Source: Acidobacteriota bacterium
GTDB lineage: Bacteria; Acidobacteriota; Holophagae; Acanthopleuribacterales; Acanthopleuribacteraceae
Direction of reading: 5' to 3'
Length of the DNA stretch: 64,000 bases
Assembly (NCBI GenBank): GCA_002747255.1
Contig: PDUC01000043.1
Coordinates: 1-64,000, forward strand
Under the pieces are notes generated by a model. It was not told the origin of the DNA. It ran no database searches and saw nothing but the letters and a program-made list of their open reading frames with translations. The position numbers and the translations under genes were made by a program. This document shows positions 1-7,181 of the stretch, one piece after another (position 1 is the first letter of the stretch; each line of letters opens with the position of its first letter).

Positions 1-174
1 TCCAATGGGCGCTCCCGTTTTCTCAATCATGGGTCGCGCCACACTTTCGCTCTGCTGAACAAGAGCTAACGCCAAGTGATCTTCCGTGATTTCAGTGTGC
101 CTGCCGTCCACCGCCAATTGATAGGCCTGCTGAATGGCTTCCTGCGTTTTAAGGGTCATCGTTTCTGGGTTCAT
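1..174 (-). CDS. clpB: ATP-dependent disaggregase ClpB, N-terminal part (runs off window start)
   Basis: Only the first 58 codons are inside the window. They begin MNPETMTLKTQEAIQQAY and continue through a DHLALALVQQ motif, which matches the first helical repeat of the Clp N-terminal (substrate-binding) domain of ClpB. ClpB is a hexameric cytoplasmic AAA+ unfoldase that rescues aggregated proteins together with DnaK. The start is the ATG at 174, with a purine-rich GAGGGAGGG ribosome site just upstream. A consensus-like promoter lies at 201-229. The AAA+ domains are outside the window, so ClpA or ClpC cannot be fully excluded, but the N-terminal residues fit ClpB best. Confidence 0.85.
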   Translation of the reverse strand, partial: MNPETMTLKTQEAIQQAYQLAVDGRHTEITEDHLALALVQQSESVARPMIEKTGAPIG

Positions 175-200
175 AATCCCTCCCTCTATTTTTATTCTTA

Positions 201-229
201 AATATACACACTAAGATTATATTAGTCAA
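201..229 (-). promoter_or_regulatory. sigma-70-type promoter of clpB
   Basis: On the minus strand TTGACT (224-229) is followed after exactly 17 bases by TATATT (201-206), about 27 bases before the clpB start codon. The -35 box lies inside a set of phased ACTAA/TTAGT half-sites, which suggests a repressor. Confidence 0.7.
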
Positions 230-238
230 GCACACTAA
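210..238. promoter_or_regulatory. Three phased ACTAA/TTAGT half-sites, possible HspR-like operator
   Basis: ACTAA at 210-214, TTAGT at 222-226 and ACTAA at 234-238 alternate in orientation with 7-base spacers, so they repeat every 12 bases. The TTAGT-N7-ACTAA arrangement resembles the HAIR element (CTTGAGT-N7-ACTCAAG) bound by the MerR-type heat-shock repressor HspR. A direct repeat CACACTAAG also occurs at 207-215 and 231-239. The sites cover the clpB promoter. HspR itself is not in the window, so the assignment is inference. Confidence 0.45.
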
Positions 239-290
239 GGTCATTTACGTTACTTTTTCTCAGAACAGGGATTGAAGGGGGACATTCCCT

Positions 291-319
291 TAGACATGCG
301 TGCGCGAGCAACGTATAAT
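291..319 (+). promoter_or_regulatory. sigma-70-type promoter for the gene at 397
   Basis: TAGACA (291-296) and TATAAT (314-319) are separated by 17 bases. This gives a predicted 5' leader of about 70 bases before the ATG at 397. Confidence 0.65.
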
Positions 320-396
320 GACCAATTGGAACAATGGCAATTCAGCTTTATTCAAGCGCGGAGCCGTGTTTCCATTTGTTTTTGTGAGGATTGACG

Positions 397-1737
397 ATGA
401 TAACCTTTTTAGCCTTTACACTATTTCTTCAGGAGTTTCGACCTTTTGAGCCAGTTGTTCTAACCGGAGAGCAGTTACCCGCTTTTCAGAATCAGCCTGT
501 TGAGCAGCTTTTTTCGGCCATCTACGCGGACGGCAACTGGACAGTCATTCCGTTTCAAGTTGATGAAAAAGACACAGAGGGGTCCTATTTTCAACCGGAC
601 GATGGACTTTTTGATGAAAACGACGAATGGGTTGTGGATCCTTCAGATGGCGGCAACAAGACGCTTATCGGCAACTTCGGCTCCTTCCCGGGTGCCAATC
701 TCCATCCCCGAGTTGAAGTTCATGTCACAGATCCTCTAACGGGCCAGGAAACTTACATCTACCTTTTCCAGAGCAGCACACCACCGACGCCCTCCAGTAC
801 CTCTTACATTCAGTACGATCAGGGCACAGATGAAGTGTCATGCGATCATTACATCATTGGTTTTGACGCGAGTAATCGGCGGATGGATCGAATCCAGGTA
901 TGGGAAGGCACTCAATGGTCAGACGATCTGCTCGATCGCGAAAAGATGCGCGCTGAAGGAACGGCTTTCTTTATTCCCTACAGTGTCAATGAAGATTATT
1001 TTACTCCGGAAGAGGTTCACCTGGTGGAAGGCCCCATTCGCGTTCTTCGACAGGTAGAGGGAGTTATTACCTACTTGACCATTTCTTTCGACATGGTACT
1101 TGAAAATCACTATTACAACGGCATGCTCGCTTTTCCCAGTGGTGCCATGAGTCTAGACCCTGAATACGGGGTGGAAAAAGTCAGAGTGAGTGTGGATTTA
1201 TCTCCAGAGGGATCTGGCGTTCAGTTCAGTTGTCCTCAAATTCAGAATGTAGATATCGATGGTGTACCTGAAGATCTCTCCCATATCTTCTTCAGCCAAT
1301 CAGATTTAAGCAGTCTGTGGTTTCAATTTTCCCGTGACAACTGGAACATTGTTCAAATTGGCAGCTATGAAGGCATTGCCAACAGCAATCAGCTTTACTA
1401 CCACGACGATTCAAACGGTGGAACGGCTGATGGAACTGATGACACGGGAGACGGTGTCTCTTACGGAGACACTGGCGTTATCCTGCAGGATTTCAACGAC
1501 GGTGAATTTGCGATTTCCTCTAAATTCATTGTGGATTCGACAGGAAATATAGATGGACCAACTGCGCGGACCCATTTTCTATCGCCCTTGCAGACCAGCC
1601 TGACCCCACAACAAACATCAGATGCTCTTTGGCAGCTTATAGAACTGTGGCTTCAGCCCAGCCCTGACAACAGTGACCATATCATTACCATCCTGGACAT
1701 GGTTGCCGTTATAGCACCGGCGAAAAAAGCGGCATAA
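397..1737 (+). CDS. Secreted protein of unknown function
   Basis: I do not recognise a named family for this 446-residue protein. The ATG at 397 is preferred over the in-frame TTG at 391: the GAGGA ribosome site (386-390) touches the TTG but lies 6 bases from the ATG. The N-terminus (MITFLAFTLFLQ) is a short hydrophobic segment that may act as a signal peptide or anchor. The body is acidic and rich in aromatic residues, Asp and Gly, with predicted beta-type stretches and several DxD/DGD-like patches (for example around residues 340-360), as in exported beta-sandwich proteins. It has its own promoter and is divergent from clpB. The tail ends in a short KKAA motif. Confidence 0.7.
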   Translation: MITFLAFTLFLQEFRPFEPVVLTGEQLPAFQNQPVEQLFSAIYADGNWTVIPFQVDEKDTEGSYFQPDDGLFDENDEWVVDPSDGGNKTLIGNFGSFPGANLHPRVEVHVTDPLTGQETYIYLFQSSTPPTPSSTSYIQYDQGTDEVSCDHYIIGFDASNRRMDRIQVWEGTQWSDDLLDREKMRAEGTAFFIPYSVNEDYFTPEEVHLVEGPIRVLRQVEGVITYLTISFDMVLENHYYNGMLAFPSGAMSLDPEYGVEKVRVSVDLSPEGSGVQFSCPQIQNVDIDGVPEDLSHIFFSQSDLSSLWFQFSRDNWNIVQIGSYEGIANSNQLYYHDDSNGGTADGTDDTGDGVSYGDTGVILQDFNDGEFAISSKFIVDSTGNIDGPTARTHFLSPLQTSLTPQQTSDALWQLIELWLQPSPDNSDHIITILDMVAVIAPAKKAA

Positions 1738-2269
1738 CGCATCGAGCACAAAGACCTCCCGGTAGCAGACGCGCTGCAGCTTACAACCCTGTTTACTTTC
1801 TTTCTCTAAACACACAAAGCCGGAGCGTTGCTCCGGTCTGTGCATCGTTTATCGCTCTCCAGTGGTTTTCCACACATCTGCTGCCATCTTTACGGAGCCT
1901 GGTTACGCATTCAGTTTTATCTCGATGGGCTCGGGTACTTCCAGCGAATTCCTTGCGGGATCCGCAGTTAATGCAGGCATTGGTACTCCAGGCAGACGCC
2001 TCTTTTTCAGGGAGCACCACGATGGCGTCCACCTGATAATTAACGACAGCGACCAGCTTGTCTTGCGCAAAACCCTTGACAGATACCTTATTCCCTTTGT
2101 CACTCGAAGAAAACGGTTTTATCGAGCGGAGCAAAAACCATGCTTACAGAAGCATCATTACATGATATATTGGCTTCAAAGTGTTTTGTAGAGCAGATTG
2201 CAAAGCAATTACGGAATCATAATTGTCAACACCGAACGCGTTCTACAAAATGGTTTGAGGATCGAGATT
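1738..2269. other. Intergenic region with a hairpin and a possible gene remnant
   Basis: This 532-base stretch has no convincing intact gene. It holds a perfect 7-bp hairpin (CCGGAGC, loop GTT, GCTCCGG; 1820-1836) without a T-run. On the minus strand, coding-like sequence appears to switch frames between about 2140 and 1903. The ribosome site of the PATAN gene (TGAGG, 2256-2260) is at its right end. Confidence 0.5.
1903..2140 (-). pseudogene. Possible frameshifted gene remnant
   Basis: On the minus strand, protein-like stretches occur one after another in different frames. KTVFFE lies near 2115, then VSVKGFAQDKLVAVVNYQ near 2080-2030, then PALTADPARNSLEVPEP near 1960-1910 before a stop. Read together they look like one short degraded coding sequence with two frameshifts. 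No ATG with a ribosome site supports an intact gene. This is a visual impression only, and the product is unknown. Confidence 0.2.
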
Positions 2270-3097
2270 ATGGCAATAGAAGGAAGCTTAACCAGTGTTG
2301 ATATTCAGGATGTCGTTCAGCTCTTAAATATCAATAAATCGACGGGGAGCCTTCTTATTGACAACAAGGAAACCAAGGGCATTGTCTTTTTTAGTAATGG
2401 CGAAATTTGTGATGCTCAGGTTCACAGTCTGAGCGGGCTTGGAGCCGCTTACGTTTTACTTGGACAGTCTTCCGGCTTGTTTCGTTTTCACAATGAAAAC
2501 CACAATCGATCCAGGGTCATCCACAAAACAATACACGATCTGGTTTTGGAAGCGGCGAGAAGAAAAGACACCATCCAGAACATTCGAACCCGCATCAGTC
2601 ACAACAACATCATTTATCTACCCCTGGTGGATGTGCGCATTCCCTCAATTGCAAAAAAGTATTCACCCCTGGAAAAAAAAATGCTCACGCTGCTTGACGG
2701 TGTTTCCGACATCCAACAGATGATTGACAAAGTGGGAGAAGGTGAATTTGAAACCCTTCATACCATCTACGAGTTGGAACAGCGTGGGGATCTCAAACGC
2801 GTCAACATCTATAAATTACTTGAAGTTCACCCCAGGAAGTCCCTCTTTAAAAGCCCGAAAGAGGTGATTATTTCTGAAAAGATCATGGACGACTGGGACC
2901 GTGAATCAGCGTTGTATTCAGGAGTTGACATTGTTGAAATCCACACCCAAAAGTTACTTTACGGGCAAGTAAAATCCATTGTGAAAGAACAAATACCCGA
3001 CAATCATATACTGATTCCCAAAGGCATTATGCAGCAATTTCAAATTTCAGAAAACGATAAGGTTTTAGTTAAGCCCATACCTTTAAGTGCGTATTAA
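2270..3097 (+). CDS. PATAN (DUF4388) domain protein
   Basis: The first ~100 residues (MAIEGSLTSVDIQDVVQLL, then GSLLIDNKETKGIVFFSNGE and a CDAQ segment) are a PATAN/DUF4388 domain. This domain is common in myxobacterial and acidobacterial signalling proteins and often accompanies receiver domains and motility or gliding regulators. The C-terminal ~180 residues are mixed helix/strand and resemble the winged-helix-like tails of such proteins. The ATG at 2270 is chosen because the domain starts there and TGAGG lies 9 bases upstream; a start at 2198 would add 24 unrelated residues. The CheZ-like gene begins 10 bases downstream, so the two are probably co-transcribed and act in one signalling pathway. 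Confidence 0.75.
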   Translation: MAIEGSLTSVDIQDVVQLLNINKSTGSLLIDNKETKGIVFFSNGEICDAQVHSLSGLGAAYVLLGQSSGLFRFHNENHNRSRVIHKTIHDLVLEAARRKDTIQNIRTRISHNNIIYLPLVDVRIPSIAKKYSPLEKKMLTLLDGVSDIQQMIDKVGEGEFETLHTIYELEQRGDLKRVNIYKLLEVHPRKSLFKSPKEVIISEKIMDDWDRESALYSGVDIVEIHTQKLLYGQVKSIVKEQIPDNHILIPKGIMQQFQISENDKVLVKPIPLSAY

Positions 3098-3106
3098 GGA
3101 AGACCC

Positions 3107-4036
3107 ATGTCCGAAGAAAAAAGAAACACTGACTTATCTCATGTCCTCTCGACTATTGAAACATTCGCCGACGATGTTGAATCCAAATTCAAGGGGTTAC
3201 TGCTTTCCTTGTCTGACTTAAAGAGTGATTTAAAACAGATTTCACACCTGAAAGAGCTGGTATATGCAGCGGAGTCCATGCTTGAAGGTCAAGTTGAACA
3301 CACCGTTGACAGCGAATTGAAAGGTGAAGTGGGGCGTCTGTTTAAAGCAATCAATGAAACTCAAAAGAAGCTTCAGCAGCTGGATCAGTCGGTTCACCAG
3401 GAATCCGAAAAAGTACCTGAACTAGCCGCCCACCTGGACCAAATCACCCGGGAAACCGAAACGGCCACACAACAAGTACTGGAGAAGCTAGATGCCATGC
3501 TGGAGACCTCCGACCAACAGGCTGAAAGCATTGAACGACTCAAGACCGAGTCGCTGGAACGCTTTGAATCGGACCAAAAGCACTACTCTGAAATAAGTTC
3601 TTTTTTTGAAAAACTCCTACAGGAAACAGACAGAGATCAAACCATGCAGGAGGCCATGGATTTCATCGCCCTGGAAGCATCAGAAGCAAAAAAGAAACTC
3701 AGCAATTCAGAATCTGTGCGTCAAGCTATTGACGAACTCTCAAGGAGAAGTGCTGAGCTCCAGGATCACACCTTTGACATCATGAATCTCTTGCAATTCC
3801 AGGACATCACCAGGCAAAAAATCAGCAAGGTGATCGGCTTACTGAAAGAATTGCAAACAGGGATGAACAACCTGCTCAACATCTTTAACATGAAAAATGA
3901 AGATCTGGAAACGCTTCAGTTGTCGGAGCATCACAAGGCAACTCAGGACAAAATTCTCGACCGCAAAACCAATGTCGACGGGAAGGAGGCTGTGGATGTG
4001 GATGCCATTATTGCCAGCTTTCAAGCTGAAAACTAG
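3107..4036 (+). CDS. CheZ-like response-regulator phosphatase
   Basis: This 309-residue, almost fully helical protein has long heptad-rich coiled-coil stretches (about 30-190). It then has the motif FQDITRQ, with D233 and Q237 spaced like the catalytic Asp143 and Gln147 of E. coli CheZ. The last residues (VDVDAIIASFQAEN) form an acidic amphipathic peptide after a linker, like the CheZ tail that tethers CheY-P. It is longer than E. coli CheZ (214 residues). A role in dephosphorylating a CheY-type protein is inferred; a single-domain CheY is encoded at 44603-44962. It follows the PATAN gene by 9 bases, with an AAGGAAG ribosome site. Confidence 0.7.
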   Translation: MSEEKRNTDLSHVLSTIETFADDVESKFKGLLLSLSDLKSDLKQISHLKELVYAAESMLEGQVEHTVDSELKGEVGRLFKAINETQKKLQQLDQSVHQESEKVPELAAHLDQITRETETATQQVLEKLDAMLETSDQQAESIERLKTESLERFESDQKHYSEISSFFEKLLQETDRDQTMQEAMDFIALEASEAKKKLSNSESVRQAIDELSRRSAELQDHTFDIMNLLQFQDITRQKISKVIGLLKELQTGMNNLLNIFNMKNEDLETLQLSEHHKATQDKILDRKTNVDGKEAVDVDAIIASFQAEN

Positions 4037-4041
4037 TTCTT

Positions 4042-5229
4042 TTATTGTGAAATAAGATCGGCAGCCTGAAACATTGGCAGGTACATGGCCAGGATCAACA
4101 AGGCGATAAAGGCGCCGACGACAAGCAAGATGACAGGTGCAATGATTCCTGAAACCCACCCCAGGTGATCGTCCAGTTTCTCCTCTCCGTAAACCATCAA
4201 GTGCTCCAGCATGTCCTCCAGAGTTCCCGATGTTTCCCCTATTCTGACCATCTCGATGACTCGGCTTTCGAAGAATGTGTGTTTTTCAAGGGCGGCACTT
4301 AATTCCTGTCCGCAGAGAACATCGTTCCAAACTTTTTCAAGTTCATCAGACAGGAGATTGGAGGGTATAGCGGTTCGAATGGTCTTAAGCGCCTTAGCCA
4401 TGGGAATACCACCCTGTAAAAGGAGTTTGAGCGTGGAGATAAAACTGTTCTGATTGTGAAGCCGCCAAACCGAGCCCAAAACGGGAAGCCACATGATCAA
4501 TTTCTCCGCACTGGCGTTCAAAATACCACCATGGCGCATCAGAGGTCTCAAGAACAAAAGAGCGACAATGGCCAAAAGGAGATAAGGTGAATAGGCTGTT
4601 ACATAATTGGAAAGAACGATGACGGCCTGAGTCACCACAGGAAGTTCTTTTCCCGAATCGGCATACAGGGCTGTGAACTCCGGCATGGCTCTGCCAAGAA
4701 TAACGTATAAAGCCACGGCGGCAACTGCCATTAAGATGGCGGGATAGGTCAAGGCCTGCTTGAACCGTTTAATGGCCTGCCTCTTGCGGTCCTCCTGAAT
4801 GATAAACTTCTGCAGCACAGAAACCAGCTGTCCACTCTGCTCACCCGAATAGACAAGTGTGGGGTAATAAGATGGAATGAGATGAGTAAACGCCCTGAAA
4901 GATTCTGAAAGAGATGCCCCTTTCACCAATTTACTCTGCACCTGAGTAAGCATACTTTTCATAGCAGAGCTTGGCATTTTTTTTAGGAGAATGGCCAAAC
5001 CATCCACAATGGGAAGTCCCGCTTGAAGGAGGCCAATCAGCTCTCGGTTAAAAAGAAGGAAGTCTTTAAGTGAAATCTTTTTTTCCCATTTAAAATTTCG
5101 CTTCACTGAAAATACAAAATAACCCTCTTCACGAAAGTACACAAAGACATCTTTCGCGGTATGAGCATGTAATTGCTTGTAAATGATGGATCCATCACCT
5201 GATGAGAGTTTGGCGGTGTATCTTGGCAT
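4042..5229 (-). CDS. Type IV pilus / type II secretion inner-membrane platform protein (PilC/GspF family)
   Basis: The 395-residue protein has the two-copy T2SSF layout. The first cytoplasmic helical domain (about 65-170) has ELIGLLQAGLPIVDGL and SGEQSGQL motifs. A membrane segment follows (TYPAILMAVAAVALYVIL), then a second T2SSF copy with FISTLKLLLQGGIPM and RIGETSGTLEDML, and a final membrane helix. Such proteins form the inner-membrane platform beneath pilus or pseudopilus assembly. The N-terminal ~60 residues match the usual PilC/GspF lead domain. It converges on the CheZ-like gene with only 5 bases between stops. The matching ATPase and pilin genes are not adjacent, though PilT-type ATPases lie at 49511-52098. 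Confidence 0.88.
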   Translation of the reverse strand: MPRYTAKLSSGDGSIIYKQLHAHTAKDVFVYFREEGYFVFSVKRNFKWEKKISLKDFLLFNRELIGLLQAGLPIVDGLAILLKKMPSSAMKSMLTQVQSKLVKGASLSESFRAFTHLIPSYYPTLVYSGEQSGQLVSVLQKFIIQEDRKRQAIKRFKQALTYPAILMAVAAVALYVILGRAMPEFTALYADSGKELPVVTQAVIVLSNYVTAYSPYLLLAIVALLFLRPLMRHGGILNASAEKLIMWLPVLGSVWRLHNQNSFISTLKLLLQGGIPMAKALKTIRTAIPSNLLSDELEKVWNDVLCGQELSAALEKHTFFESRVIEMVRIGETSGTLEDMLEHLMVYGEEKLDDHLGWVSGIIAPVILLVVGAFIALLILAMYLPMFQAADLISQ

Positions 5230-5586
5230 AAATTCCTTTCCAGACAGCTATTCTACACGCAAGACAGTTCTTGTGCCTAGCCCGTTTTTCCCAGAATCAA
5301 GTCCCTAAAACCTGATGAGAATGGATCTCTTGGCAGCTGATAACGTAAAAACCACCTGCATCGCCCTGTGGTTAACACGCCAGACCTCGCCGCATCACTT
5401 TATCGAGACGGATATCTTCTTGTACGGAGACGAGATACAAAACAACAGAAGTGGAATGCGGTGCGATCAACCTGCGGTCACACGCTCCACATTGACATGG
5501 CACCATGAGCCTGGCATGAAAAGCTCTCTTGCATATCGTTTTATCCTGCGATATAAATAGGCTTAGCTTTTTAATAAGGAGCAGAA
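5230..5586. other. Divergent intergenic region
   Basis: This stretch holds the AGGAA ribosome site of the PilC/GspF gene at its left edge and the promoter of the zinc-ribbon operon at 5529-5557. I see no RNA gene, repeat or convincing reading frame in the remainder. Confidence 0.5.
5529..5557 (+). promoter_or_regulatory. sigma-70-type promoter of the 5587-10067 operon
   Basis: TTGCAT (5529-5534) and TATAAA (5552-5557) are 17 bases apart, 30 bases before the ATG at 5587. AAGGAG at 5577-5582 is the ribosome site. Confidence 0.7.
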
Positions 5587-6570
5587 ATGATCATTACTTG
5601 TCCCGAATGCAAGGCACGCTATAACGTCAAGGACAGCCTGGTTGCCGAAAAAGGAAAAAATGTCCGATGTAAAAAATGTAAAACAGCCTTTCGCACGTAC
5701 CCTGATGGAACGTATAAAAGACTGAAGATCAAACCCAAACAACAAGATCAAAAGCCCCAGAAAACGGAAGTGTCCGACAAGCTCTCTACCCAGGCGATGT
5801 CAACCACCGGCATTGTCCATTCGACTGTCAGAGTCGATGCATCTGCCCTTCAGGAAGCCATTAAAAAGCAATTCGAGGACCCTTCAGCAGGTCATGACAA
5901 GCCGCTAGAGCCAGCACCAGCGAAAGAAGAACAGCCAGAAGACAGCGGTTTTTCCATCGGTGTCGAAGAACCATCAAACGAAAGCGGCACTGAAAACGAT
6001 CCAGGGGGTCGTCTTCAAGGAGCCTTTGAAACTCATACAGGCCCGACTGCAGACAGTTCCTCTTCGCAAGTAGAAGAGGACAACATGGACCCTCTGTCAG
6101 ATACGGGTAATTTCGGATTTGACATCACTTCAGTCAATGAGAGTTCTCTTGATGAGAAGGAAGAGGTCCCTTCCTTGTTTGAAGAGACGGAAGAAGTAGA
6201 GTCACCATTTACGTCAAATCTCGATATTCCAGTCCAGGCTGTACCCGAATTTCAACCTCTGGAGCCCGAAATTGAAGTACCCGATCCTGACGCTGAAGAC
6301 GATTCTTCAGAGGACGGTGTATTTGATGTTTCAATTGATGGAACCGTTTACCCGAACATCAATCTGATCACCCTGGATCGATGGATCAAAGAAGGCCGCT
6401 TACTGGAAAAAGATCAATTGTCGCCATCAAAGCAAGACCAATATGCCGAAGCCGAAACGTATCCAGAAGTTAAGCTCATCTTTCAAAAGTACTTCCAGTC
6501 TTCGCAGTCCAAAGTAAAGGAAGGCACGAAAAAAAAGAAGGGGTTTTTTGCAAGACTCTTTGGCAGGTAA
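5587..6570 (+). CDS. MJ0042-type zinc-ribbon protein
   Basis: The N-terminus carries a zinc ribbon of the MJ0042 type: CPECKARYNV at residues 5-14, then a second CxxC in VRCKKCKTAF. This is common in deltaproteobacterial and acidobacterial proteins of unknown role. Residues ~55-240 are acidic, low-complexity and probably disordered (many Glu, Asp, Pro, Ser). A folded segment near 245-300 (GTVYPNINLITLDRWIKEGR) resembles a small GYF-like domain. The protein ends in a basic, aromatic tail (KKKKGFFARLFGR) that could bind nucleic acid or membrane. It leads a three-gene operon. The function is unknown. Confidence 0.7.
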   Translation: MIITCPECKARYNVKDSLVAEKGKNVRCKKCKTAFRTYPDGTYKRLKIKPKQQDQKPQKTEVSDKLSTQAMSTTGIVHSTVRVDASALQEAIKKQFEDPSAGHDKPLEPAPAKEEQPEDSGFSIGVEEPSNESGTENDPGGRLQGAFETHTGPTADSSSSQVEEDNMDPLSDTGNFGFDITSVNESSLDEKEEVPSLFEETEEVESPFTSNLDIPVQAVPEFQPLEPEIEVPDPDAEDDSSEDGVFDVSIDGTVYPNINLITLDRWIKEGRLLEKDQLSPSKQDQYAEAETYPEVKLIFQKYFQSSQSKVKEGTKKKKGFFARLFGR

Positions 6571-6582
6571 GGGAAGGATGTG

Positions 6583-7173
6583 ATGAGCAGAGCCTCGGAA
6601 ACCATTGCACTCATTCAACATGAGTTTTCATTGTTACAGAGAGATTATATCCTCTACTTCTCCGGCAGCACCCCTAAGGAACCTGTTGACAAAAGGGCTT
6701 ATCTCGAAAAGCAGATTCGCCTTTTGGGTTCCATGACCAAAATAAAACCTTCTGAAATCTTTCAAGCAGACAATTTAATATCCAAGGTACACAGCCACTT
6801 AAGGCTCTGGGATAAACAGCTCGAGCGCAAGCAAAACAGGCTCAAGGACAAGTTTCAAGAGAAACGGGGAACAGAGAGCCCAAAACCTGCTGAAACTGAC
6901 CATCATGCCACAAAGATCGCTCCACCTGCCAAACCGGGTCTTGTGCAGATTACAAACGCAAGCACGGAAAGAGAGAGCATTGTCAGTCTTTACGACCAGT
7001 ACATCCGGTTGAATATCAAAACGGGATCAAAAAAACAAATCGGTTTCGGCAACTTTCAAAACTTCATCCAGTCTCAAACTTCAAAATTCCAAAAACGAGG
7101 GGCACGAACAGTGGAGTTTGAAATCACTCAAAAAGCAGGAAAAGTCGTAATCAAGACAAGAAAGGCAAAGTAA
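6583..7173 (+). CDS. Small basic protein with MXAN_5187-like C-terminal domain
   Basis: This protein of about 196 residues has a helical N-terminal half (IALIQHEFSLLQRDY, and a DNLISKVHSHLRLWDKQLE segment). A charged linker follows, then a C-terminal module of ~65 residues (IVSLYDQYIRLN, then GFGNFQNFIQ and GKVVIKTRKAK). The layout of that module, ending in a short basic beta hairpin, recalls the C-terminal domain of the myxobacterial MXAN_5187 family. This is by memory only. The ATG at 6583 is preferred over the GTG at 6580 given GGGAAGGA at 6571-6578. It sits 12 bases after the zinc-ribbon gene and 8 bases before the next gene, so all three are co-transcribed. Confidence 0.6.
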   Translation: MSRASETIALIQHEFSLLQRDYILYFSGSTPKEPVDKRAYLEKQIRLLGSMTKIKPSEIFQADNLISKVHSHLRLWDKQLERKQNRLKDKFQEKRGTESPKPAETDHHATKIAPPAKPGLVQITNASTERESIVSLYDQYIRLNIKTGSKKQIGFGNFQNFIQSQTSKFQKRGARTVEFEITQKAGKVVIKTRKAK

Positions 7174-7181
7174 AATCAAGA

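Noticed and set aside
391-396. TTG start for the secreted protein
   Set aside because: The GAGGA ribosome site ends at 390, leaving no spacing; the ATG at 397 is better placed.
1820-1836. Perfect 7-bp hairpin as terminator of the 397-1737 gene
   Set aside because: No T-run follows on either strand and it is 83 bases from the stop codon; noted only in the intergenic entry.
5315-5560. 81-codon plus-strand frame before the zinc-ribbon gene
   Set aside because: It overlaps the promoter of the next operon, has no ribosome site and no protein-like pattern.
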